Shown one piece after another: positions 31,013 to 40,125 of a stretch of 48,627 nt of DNA; within the stretch, counting starts at the first letter, position 1, and each line of letters starts with the position of its first letter. The DNA is taken from contig MCFL01000185.1 in the NCBI GenBank assembly GCA_002102555.1, forward strand, positions 1 to 48,627, read 5' to 3'. Origin of the DNA: Catenaria anguillulae PL171. Taxonomy: Eukaryota > Blastocladiomycota > Blastocladiomycetes > Blastocladiales > Catenariaceae. A model generated the notes under the pieces. That model saw nothing but the letters and a program-made list of their open reading frames with translations. It was not told the DNA's origin and searched no databases. The position numbers and the translations under genes are program-made.

Positions 31013-32438
31013 ATGACTCCCACCATGGCAAACTCGACAAAGGTTACCACCATCAAATTCGCGGCGACGGCGCATCGTGGGCAGTTGTGCCGCGAACGCC
31101 TGCTCGACCGGTTCACTCCGACGCTGCCGACCGTCTTGGAGACGGTCCCAATTCCGCGGCCCATGTACTGGATCCGTCGCCCCGGCCCCAACGACCTGGT
31201 CACCACTGTCCCTGCCGCTCCCCGCACCAACGCCAACCGTCCGTGGTCGCTGCTGGCCGGCCCCATCCGCTACACGCATCCGGACATGGTGTCCATGTAC
31301 AAGAAGCTCGAGTCGGCCGATGAAGCAGTGGATGAGGATGACGCGCGCACCATTGTGGAGGTTTGGGATGCCGTGGAGGTTGCTCTGGCCAAGGAAAAGG
31401 TCAGGGATTACATGAACGAGACCTTCGTACGCATCATCTTTTCGACTTGTTCTAGCCGACATTGTCTTGCAACTTGACTGACTGACCGATTTGTTGCTAT
31501 TCCCTTTCTTGACGAATGTTTAGGGGTCCGTCATGGCCCCTCGCACCGATTCCGGCCACGCTTTGACCGAGTACCCCTCGCCCACCAATTCCCACGATGC
31601 GGTTGGTTCCCTTGCCGGTGCCGAGTTGTCCTCGCCCGCCCGTTCCCACGCCTCGCTCGGTCCCGTCACTCGCGCCGACGCTCCAACGTCCACCCAGTCG
31701 GCCGGCACGTCAACCTTGGTCCCCGCCTCGCCCGACTCGCCAACCACGAACCCGGCCGCCGCCATCCACAAGAAGCGCGGCCTTGCCGCCAAGGTGTGCG
31801 GGATCATCAAGCGGGCCGTGGCCAAGGTCAGCTCGCCCGGGACTCCCGCCGCCGCCTCCGCCGTGCACCCGCAACCCGCCAAGGACGCTGCCGTGTCCGA
31901 CATCGTCGCGGAAACGCGTACTTTCGTTCTCAAGTACGCGCGCGCGAGGTCGACCGGCAAGCGTCACGGTAACGAGGCGGCGATCCGGGCGGGTATCGTC
32001 GGCCTGCTCCTTGACTCGCCCGGCAACTTCATCACTGACAAGCGGTGCGTGGACTGGGCCGACTTGTTTGCTGCCGGGTCTGGGTCGCGCGTGGTGGGCG
32101 CAAAGCCCATCAAGGCGTACTGCGCCAAGCACGCGTCTGCGGCGTCGACGCCGCACATTCTCGTGCCGTACGTGGTTGGCGGGCTGTTGCGCTGGGTCGC
32201 GCAGAGTCATGGCGAGCGCGCGGACAGCGCCATGGTGCACGCCCTGATGGGCGTGCAGGAGTTGCTTCAAGTCGCAACCGGGACCAGCAATGGGAACGGG
32301 ACGCGCACGGCCGACGCGTTGGCCGTTGTTGAGTTGCTCAAGGTGTCGGGGGCCACTCTGTGGAGCGTTGTGTCGGTGGATGCGCGGCCGGCACTGGCAG
32401 CGTACTTGGTCCTTGGGTTGAGGAGAGCGCCCAAGTGA
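31013..32438 (+). CDS. unknown 442-residue protein
   Basis: Not recognised. Two exons (31013-31426, 31524-32438; intron 97 nt, GTACGC...TTTAG). Exon 1 encodes a compact-looking N-terminal region (VTTIKFAATAHRGQL, PRPMYWIRRPGPNDLV, GPIRYTHPDMVSMYKKLES). Exon 2 starts with a Ser/Thr/Pro-rich stretch, then a basic segment (HKKRGLAAKVCGIIKRAVAKV) and a helical C-terminal half (FVLKYARARSTGKRHG, AIRAGIVGLLLDSPGNF, HILVPYVVGGLLRWVAQS). No membrane segment or catalytic motif is clear. The ATG at 31013 sits in CACCATGA, with another good ATG four codons on (CACCATGG); either could be used. Confidence 0.65.
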
Positions 32439-33320
32439 TGGAGGACGCGACAACGATTTTGGAGTGCGCGTTTGCGTGAGCTCGTGTTTTTGTTTTCCCT
32501 CTCTCCTCCTCCGTCTTGTTTCTTTCCCACCGACATGTTGATGGCGTCTTTTGTTGTTTTCCATTGCCACACAAGCGTTCATCCTGTTCGTTCCATTTCT
32601 CAACTAGTTATTGTTTGTTCTCTCTTCACCCGACGACATGATACCCCATTTGCTTCCTCGACAGCCGTTTTTCCTTTCCCAAAGTTCTAGTTTGGCCCAC
32701 CCCCCATGTTCCATTTCACTCTGTCGTCGTTTGGTGAGATTTTTCGGGTCAAGTTGTTTGTACATATCACACGTTTTCTATTGTATATTGGTCAATTCTC
32801 AGCCGTTGTGGGTGCCGCGACCTCAACACCAGAGTTCAGGCAAAGATTCAGACAACTGGCTCATGTTGTCTGGCATTCGCCGGCAGCAACCTCAACTTGA
32901 AGCCTCACAAAATTGTACAAACCTGTTGTGGAGTTAACGTGAAAGTCAAGCAACACGCCAGCCGTCGACATGACCCAACGGCAAAAGAGAGCAAGTAAGG
33001 AGTCGGTCAGTCTGTGGCAGGTTGGTTCATTTTGGACTGGACATCGTGAGCAAAGGCTTGCTGATCCAAATGCAACCAGCATGAGGTGATCAATCACGTG
33101 CATTGCGCGCATTTGTAACGCGAGGCCGTCGTCGTGTGTCAGCAGTTTAGCATTTTGTTGGGACACCGAGGGCATGTTTTTTTCTTTTGTCTGCAGCAGT
33201 CCACAATACCGATTTCCCACTCGCTTATAAGGTGTGCCTGCCCCCCCGCACACCCACCCTCTTCCCTACTCAACACACCTACGACCCGATCTCGCTCGTC
33301 CGCTACACGCTTCCTCCGCC
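32439..33320. promoter_or_regulatory. CYS3 upstream region with TCACGTG and TATA boxes
   Basis: 882 bp. CACGTG at 33095-33100 in the form TCACGTG lies about 220 bp before the CYS3 ATG. In yeast this is the Cbf1-Met4-Met28 site that controls sulfur amino-acid genes, including CYS3. A TATAAG at 33226-33231 lies about 90 bp before the ATG. The first half is the T-rich 3' flank of the preceding gene. No gene is visible. Confidence 0.55.
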
Positions 33321-34622
33321 ATGTCATCCAACGCAAAGTTCCTCAACCAGTTCCGCGGTGCCGGCACCGATGCCGTCCACGCCGGTCAGCACCCGGACCC
33401 TGTCACTGGCGCCGTGATTCCCCCCATTTCCTTGTCAACGACCTTCAAGCAAAAGGCTGCTGGCGAGCACACTGTATGTTGGTGGGCATGCAGCCTCCAT
33501 CCGTCTCGTCTCTTGATTGCACGAGCGCAAGATGCTCACTCTTTCTTTGCTGTACACTCTTGACAGGGCTTTGAATACTCGCGGTCGGGCAACCCCACCC
33601 GCAACGGTTTCGAAGAGGCTGTGGCCGCACTTGAGCGCGCAAAGTATGCCCTTGCCTTCTCGTCTGGCTCTGCCACGACTGCCACGCTCGTTGCGTCGAT
33701 GCCCAAGGGCTCGCACATTGCCTCTGTCAACGATGTTTACGGTGGTACGTACCGGTACTTTACCAAGGTTGCTCCGACGCTCGGCTACTCTGCGTCGTTT
33801 GTCGACCTGTACGACCCGGAAAACATCAAGTCTGCCATCAAGCCCAACACACGCATGGTGTGGATTGAGACGCCGACCAACCCAACGCTTCGCTTGGTCG
33901 ACATCGAGGCCGTGTCGCGTGCCGCACACTCTGTCAACAAGGACATTGTAGTGGTTGTCGACAACACCTTCTTGTCGCCCTACTTCCAACGCCCGCTGAC
34001 GCTCGGAGCCGACGTTGTTGTGCACTCGGTGACAAAGTACATCAACGGACACTCGGATGCCGTCATGGGCATTGCAGCCACCAACCGTGACGACTTGCAC
34101 GAGAAGCTTCGGTTCTTGCAAAACGCGATTGGCGCCGTCCCGTCTGCCTTTGACTGCTTCCTGGCCAACCGTGGCCTCAAGACGCTGCACTTGCGCATGA
34201 CGCAGCACGCAAAGTCGGCGTTGGCCATTGCCAAGGCGCTCGAGGCCAGTCCGCACGTGGACGATGTGCTGTACCCAGGGTTGCCGAGCCACAAGCAGCA
34301 CGACCTTGCCAAGCGGCAAATGCGCGGGTATGGTGGCATGATTTCGTTCCGGATCAAGGGCGATTTGGGATCGGCCAATGCGTTTTTGAAGTCGCTCAAG
34401 TACTTTACCTTGGCCGAGTCGCTCGGTGGAGTCGAGTCGTTGGCCGAGCTGCCCGCCGTGATGACGCACGGGTCGGTGAGTCCCGCAGACCGCGCCGCCT
34501 TGGGCATTACCGATACCCTGATTCGCTTGTCGGTGGGCATTGAGGAGACGGAAGACTTGGTGGCCGATGTGCAGCAGGCGCTGGCGGCTGCGGCAAAGGC
34601 AACCAAAGTCAACAAGTTGTAA
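33321..34622 (+). CDS. CYS3: cystathionine gamma-lyase
   Basis: A cytosolic pyridoxal-phosphate enzyme that splits cystathionine to cysteine, 2-oxobutyrate and ammonia (reverse transsulfuration). Two exons (33321-33473, 33567-34622; intron 93 nt, GTATGT...TGACAG) give 402 residues, the usual length. Landmarks: VHAGQHPDPVTGAVIPPISL, YSRSGNPTRN, SSGSATTATL, VYGGTYRYF, ETPTNPTLRLVDI, DNTFLSPYFQRPL and the PLP lysine in HSVTKYINGHSD (about residue 208). The C-terminus (VESLAELPAVMTHGSV, IRLSVGIEETEDLV) fits gamma-lyase better than gamma-synthase; cystathionine gamma-synthase is the main alternative. Confidence 0.93.
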
Positions 34623-35008
34623 GGACTGGCGTGTTTGTGTGCTTGAAGCCATCTGGTTTTTTCATGTATTTAGTTTCTTTCTTTCTTTGTTGCCATTGCC
34701 ACTTGATGCTCGTCCGTGCACATTTGCGTACTTGGGTCCGTCCACATTTCCTACGCTTAAGTATTGCAATACAAGAAAAACATTCCCCTGCCCTTGCTTG
34801 TGTGCAGTTCCTACCTACCAATCTCTCGACTTGACTTGAAGATTTTTACATTGCCGTCGCTCGACACACCACTCGACGACGATGACGAAAGAAACCAAAT
34901 GTATTGAAATATAAAAATACTCGCGTCTATCTTATCGCAGCTGCCAAGTCATAGTTCTGTGTTGCACCTACAAGTTCCTCTCCCAGCAACAGCAACGTTA
35001 ACACCACC
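34623..35008. other. intergenic region
   Basis: 386 bp: T-rich CYS3 3' flank, then an AT-rich stretch (34895-34925) that may be the promoter of the next gene. No gene is visible. Confidence 0.4.
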
Positions 35009-36586
35009 ATGTCACCGTCACCGTCGCCAGGCCGCCCTCATCCTCATCCTCATCCGCCCAACTCGCACTCTTCGCCCCGTTCCCAATCCACCACTGGCAC
35101 CACGACGCTCGTCCGCCCAACCCCCATCGTTGCTCAACGACCGCCACCACCAGGCCATTCCGTGCCCGGACACCACGACCTTTCCAGTATCGAGCAGATC
35201 CTCGTCGGCCTCGACCGCTTTGCGTCCCGCCTCGCCCACGAGAACCAGGTACTGAGCCACAAGCTGCTCTTGCTTGAAACTGTCCACAGCCAACAACAGG
35301 CCGTGAGCTGCCCCCGTTGCAACTGCCAATACCAGCAGACCCAACACCCTCAACATCAAACACAGCGGCAGTCGCATTCGAGTGGAGCACACCAGCATCA
35401 ACCAGCACCCGCCCCGTCTTCGCCGTCACCAGACTCGTCCTTTGATCTCGTTTCCGCCGAGGACCGCTGGGGGGATTCCCACGCACATCCAACACCCGTC
35501 GCTGCCGAGCCTCCCCAGTCACTTTTCGAGTCACAGCCACAGACCCGCAAGGACAGCCTGTCCATTTCCCATCTGCTGCCCGCTACCCCAAAATCCCCAG
35601 CGCTGAACGCCTCGGATGTCTCCGTCTCACTGAAAACCATGCCTGCTGCTCCTCCCACAAATGCAAACGTAAACGCGAGCGCAAGCGCGAGCGCTCTCGG
35701 CGCCATGCTCTCCAGCTCCCCACAACCAGCCCCGTCTCCTCGGCCGCCCCATTCACCCGTTCCCTCTTCTGCCCTCGCCGGCTCCTCGCTGCAATCGCTC
35801 TGCCAAGACTTGACGCGGCTCATTTGGACATCGACCCGGCCGCTCGTGATCCTGGACCAGCAACAAGAAATGCAGCAATCTGCCGATGCAAATGGAACAT
35901 CGGGCGCAGAAACATCAATGAAGACAAAGGACAAGACAGCCATGTCGCTCGAGGAAGAGGAGATTGCCGATCCCGTGCCCGATATTGGCGCGGATCCGAC
36001 AGCCGAGCAGGTGGCGGCCGTGCTGAGGGCAGCCGAGGAGCGCTTGTTGAGGTTGTCGGATATGTTTCAGCAAGCGTTGCATGATCGGGATATCTTGCAA
36101 AGTGCGTCTTTCTCATGTCTCTTCTTTTCCTTGCTTGTTCTTACCTCTTGGCGTTGCACATCTTCAGATCACCTCAACTCGTACTACCACCACATGGCCA
36201 TTGACCGGTGTATCCGGCGCGACGCCATCCGCAACACGGGTGCGCCATCCAATGCCGCCACGGCCAACAATGCATCGGGCTCGGGCGACAAGGCCAACCC
36301 ACCTGGCGGCGGCGGCGGCGGCGTGGGTGGCGCGCCTCCATCCCCGCCACCCATCCTGATGGATCCGCCCATGTCGCCGCTGGGCGCCGTCTCGTTTCGT
36401 GTCGGGTCGTATGGCGCCGGGTCCATGGGCTATGGTAGGGGAAGCGGTGGGGTCGGCGGACACGATTTCGGCGGGATTGGCGGCATGGATAGTCTGGGAG
36501 GCCGGTACATTGGTAGCGCCATGGGCAGGGGTGCCGAGCCAGATGCCATGATGCAGTTCATGCACATGGACGACCTGGAAATTTGA
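35009..36586 (+). CDS. unknown low-complexity protein with central coiled coil
   Basis: Not recognised. Two exons around a 66-nt intron (36102-36167, GTGCGT...TTCAG) give 503 residues; the intron is in frame and stop-free, so the open frame runs through it. The N-terminus is rich in Pro, Ser and His. Residues about 62-92 (IEQILVGLDRFASRLAHENQ and on) form a likely amphipathic helix followed by CPRCNC, which could bind metal. A Ser/Pro-rich middle is followed by a helical acidic segment (EEEIADPVPDIGADPTAEQ, AAVLRAAEERLLRLSDMFQQ) and, after the intron, HLNSYYHHMAIDRCIRRDAI. The C-terminus is Gly-rich and ends MQFMHMDDLEI. Probably a nuclear or cytoplasmic adaptor; function unknown. Confidence 0.6.
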   Translation: MSPSPSPGRPHPHPHPPNSHSSPRSQSTTGTTTLVRPTPIVAQRPPPPGHSVPGHHDLSSIEQILVGLDRFASRLAHENQVLSHKLLLLETVHSQQQAVSCPRCNCQYQQTQHPQHQTQRQSHSSGAHQHQPAPAPSSPSPDSSFDLVSAEDRWGDSHAHPTPVAAEPPQSLFESQPQTRKDSLSISHLLPATPKSPALNASDVSVSLKTMPAAPPTNANVNASASASALGAMLSSSPQPAPSPRPPHSPVPSSALAGSSLQSLCQDLTRLIWTSTRPLVILDQQQEMQQSADANGTSGAETSMKTKDKTAMSLEEEEIADPVPDIGADPTAEQVAAVLRAAEERLLRLSDMFQQALHDRDILQSASFSCLFFSLLVLTSWRCTSSDHLNSYYHHMAIDRCIRRDAIRNTGAPSNAATANNASGSGDKANPPGGGGGGVGGAPPSPPPILMDPPMSPLGAVSFRVGSYGAGSMGYGRGSGGVGGHDFGGIGGMDSLGGRYIGSAMGRGAEPDAMMQFMHMDDLEI

Positions 36587-37289
36587 GATGAAATGTTCCT
36601 CCAGTGCATTCGCGTCGACGAGTTTCCCACACCAGACCCCGCTGATGTTGTCGTTCCTCATGTCTCATTCTTTCTTTCTTTCGCCATACCACGGCTGCAT
36701 CATTGCGGTAATCGTGACTATCGAGCCATTCATGATGTATATACACTCAGCCCGTTGCATTCCCTCCATCGTCACACAATTGCAGATCAGCCTCCTTGGA
36801 CCGGACGAGAATCATCAAATCAAACACTTCTTTAAGGGAAAAGGGTCAATTTGTCTGATTGGTCGGCGCGTCCATTGTTCAACGCCAGCACCACCCCCTC
36901 GGACCGCTCCCCATCGCCCAGAGAATCAAATCAAACACTTCTTTAAGGGAAAAGGGTCAATTTGTCTGATTGGTCGGCGCGTCCATTGTTCAACGCCAGC
37001 ACCACCCCCTCGGACCGCTCCCCATCGCCCAGAGAATACTTGCTTAAACCAATCGGCGTCCCACAGATCGGACCGCCGCTTCTGCCGATCTCCTTCCCTC
37101 CCATTCCCCACCATCCCATCTCGACGTGTCTCAGTGATGGATTGCCCGCAACTTCTCGGCCAAGATCTACATGGCCAACTCCCGTCCATCCGTAGCCTGC
37201 TGCCAGAATTCTTGCGACGCTCTCCTGCTCCTCCTCTGCCGCCGCCGCCGCCTGCACCCGCACCCTGGCCACAGAATCCACCTCCCCTC
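36587..37289. other. intergenic region containing a tandem duplication
   Basis: About 700 bp between the low-complexity gene and the Helitron relic. It contains the 111-bp duplication listed separately. A frame runs open through it but has no recognisable protein, so I do not call a gene. Confidence 0.4.
36814..37035. repeat. 111-bp perfect tandem duplication
   Basis: Positions 36814-36924 are repeated at 36925-37035 with no difference that I can see. The unit starts ATCAAATCAAACACTTCTTT and ends CGCCCAGAGA. Being perfect and a multiple of three (37 codons), it is recent and leaves any frame intact. Confidence 0.95.
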
Positions 37290-38752
37290 GACCAGGAATG
37301 TTGTCGAGTTACAGAAGCGTGGCCTTCCACATGCGCATATCCTGGTTGTCCTTGCCGAGGATTCGCAGCCCCTGGATCCTTCCATGTTTGATGCGTTTAC
37401 TGCGCGAGATCAATGTGATGCTTGGTCGGCATGGGAAGAGTCTTGCCGACTTCCCGCCATTTCCCATTCCACCGCCAGTACAAGCTGGTGCTCCCGCACG
37501 CAATGCACTTATTCAAGAACAACAATCCCTGTGCACCCCTGACTTGGCCGATTTTCTTGAGCTCAACCTGCCGAGGCTGAATGCGGATCAGCGCGCGGTG
37601 TTAAACGCAGTTTCCACTGCGGTTTTGTCGGATCAGTCTGCTGTGTTCTTCGTTGATGGACCTGGCGGGACAGGTAAAACGTACACGTACAAGTTACTGT
37701 TGGCTCACCTCCTCTCAGAAGGCCGGATTGTCCTTGCAATGGCTTTTTCCGGTATCGCTGCTACTTTGTTGCTGGGTGGACGAACTGCGCACTCGCGGCT
37801 GAAAATTCCCTTGTCCTTGGATGCGAATTCGACGTGCAAGATTCCAAAGCAAAGCGCTCATGGCGAGCTGATTCGGGCCGCGTCCGCAATTGTTTGGGAT
37901 GAAGCGGCCATGATTCACCAGCATCCGTTTGAGGCGGTTGATCGGACTTTGCGTGATGTGCGCGGCGTGCCTGATGTACCGTTTGGAGGCATGGTCGTTG
38001 TGTTTGGTGGGAATTTCCGGCAGACGTTGCCTGTCGTTCCAAGGGGCGGGCTGGCAGAAACCGTGTCTGCATGCATCAAACGGTTGCCCCGCTGGCAACA
38101 TGTCACGACGTTGCGTTGACGGTCAACATGCGAGTCCAGCAGGCAAGCTCCAACAAAGAGACAAGTGCCAGCGATATCCGTGAGTTCGCCGATTGGCTGT
38201 TGCACGTTGGCGATTTAGCATTGCCTCTGATTCGTTTCGTCTATTTGAACCTCAACAAACGCCTCACAGAGGCAAGCATCCAGAGTGGTGCTTCCAACTC
38301 TTGGCTTGCAGAACGGTGTGCCCTTGCGCCGCTCAACTAAAACGTCCGCGTTATCAACAATGCCACGATTCAGTCGCTCCCTGGGACTCGGCGCTCGCAC
38401 GTGTATCGCAGAGCGGATACTTGCGCTGATGCCCTTCGAGCTGGCGCCGATGCGCCTTATCCCACGGAATTCCTAAACACACTTCAGTACCCTGGTATGC
38501 CACCTCATCACTTGGAACTCAATCCAGGTGTGCATGTGGTCTTGATGAGGAATCTTGATCCGAATGCGGGACTTTGCTCTGGAACGCGTATGGTTGTAGT
38601 CCAGTGTGCGTCTTGGGTGGTTTACAGCTACATCCTGTGTGGCACAAGTGCTGGGTCATACATATTATTCCGTGCATTAAGCGCTGCGTGTCTTGCCGTT
38701 CGCAAATCCTCGGGATGAAGTGGTGATTGTTGTGTATCATGAGGTTTTGTGA
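37290..38752 (+). mobile_element. decayed Helitron (RepHel) fragment
   Basis: Remnant of a rolling-circle DNA transposon. At about 37300-37350 one frame shows the Rep-type block VVELQKRGLPHAHILVVL. A few dozen bases on, in another frame, lies a PIF1-like helicase: linker LLREINVMLGRHGKSLADFP, Walker A GPGGTGKT at 37658, SGIAATLLLGGRTAHS, Walker B VWDEAAMIH and GGNFRQTLPVV. After a frame change near 38118 come LTVNMRV, WLAERCALAPLN and, in a further frame, YPTEFLNTLQYPGMPPHH plus GVHVVLMRNLDPNAGLCSGT. A last scrap, VVIVVYHEVL, resembles the family's C-terminus. Most of Rep, the last helicase motifs and at least three frame breaks show it is dead. No 5'-TC or 3'-CTRR hairpin end was identified. 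Confidence 0.82.
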
Positions 38753-40125
38753 AGTGCGCCGGTGCAGGACAGTACATGTACACATGTATTGACATCTATC
38801 GTGGAAACCGTCATGTGATTGGGAGTCCACAACGTGGCGGGTTTCCGCTAGTTGAGACAAAGGTATCCCTATGGCCGAATAACGCCGCCGAGTGTTGTCT
38901 GCCCTCGTTTGCCCTACATACGGTGGTGATGCAGCCATGAGTTGCCGTCACCGATCGCACCGCCACCAGGAGTCGCCAGATTGTGGCCCAAGCTGGTCTT
39001 GATGTTCAAATTCAATCAATAAGCAACTCCGAGTCAGCATTGACATCAGGGTAGCGTCAACCCATGGATCCATCCGGCGCACGACCCGGTCCATCATCAT
39101 CTCATGGGTCATGCCACCAGTTAACTTTTCAATTCGACTCGGTGCTTGTTGGACGCCAGTCTGCACTCATGGGCCATCGCGTTGGTGGATGACATGGTAC
39201 GGCCATGACAGATTGCCGTACTAACGAACCCCTGGTCGGACGACGAGTTCAGGCTGTCGTGATGGACAGCTGGGCTGTGTCGCAGTCCTCTTGAAAATCG
39301 AGGGCTCGGCACCATCGTTTTGGCGGGTAGGAGGATGAGAGGTGTCAGCAAATTGGTGTCGCGGCTCGCTGCAACTTGGCGCTTTCGACGATCATCAAGA
39401 CGCTGAGATGTTGATAAAGACCGTTTTGGAGATGAATGCAGATGAATCATGGACAGGCAGTTAGAAACGCTGGCGCCGTTGGCGGAGAAGCCTCATTTGT
39501 CACGAGGCTGGATAGGTGGCAGGTGAGACGAGCGCGTTGGCTCCAGACGTCCGCACTGCCGCTGGCGCACGCGTTCATGAGTCCACGAGAGGGTTGCCAA
39601 GAGGTCATGAAATGCCTCTTCCGGATTTACGCTTCGAGGAGAAAGATATTGGCGCGGCGATCATGACTGAAAATCACTTGCCACATTGCATGCTGGCGTG
39701 AGGACCCCCACATCATGCCATAGGACAACAAGGAATGATGACCAAATCCGTTGCCTGTGTGATCCTACCATGTCCACTCGCCGCCGCGCCTCGTTGCTTC
39801 GTCGTACAGCGCCTCTCAAAGGCAGGGACTATCCCGCTTACGAACAGTTTCGTCCATCGGTCCACTCTCATATAGCTTGTGTACTTCCCCCATCCGCCCG
39901 ATGGGTGTGTGTGCAACCTTTTCGGGATCTTATTCCGCGTCCACATCTCTCTCAATATCTCTTCCTTTGTTTGCGTATGTACCTTGTCCGTAATCACCAC
40001 CTCATCTACCTTGTCTGCGGTCATTCGTGATTGGTCGCCGGACGACTCTACTCCCTTTGCCGCTGTTTCCATTCTCTCAATACCCAGTTCGACCTCGTTT
40101 TGTTCCCTTCCTTGCACCGTTAAGC
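38753..40125. other. gene-poor region downstream of the Helitron relic
   Basis: About 1.4 kb. Short open frames (for example 39436-39666) have no recognisable product. The composition is mixed and could hide further transposon debris. The last 250 bp are pyrimidine-rich and likely the promoter and leader of the next gene. Confidence 0.4.

Noticed and set aside
33435-34652. 405-codon open frame antisense to CYS3
   Set aside because: CYS3 on the other strand has every family motif; the antisense frame is Arg/His/Val-rich and is a shadow of biased codon use.
36588-37391. 267-codon ORF across the 111-bp duplication
   Set aside because: It is open only because the duplicated unit is a multiple of three; it has no domain and runs into the Helitron relic in the wrong frame.
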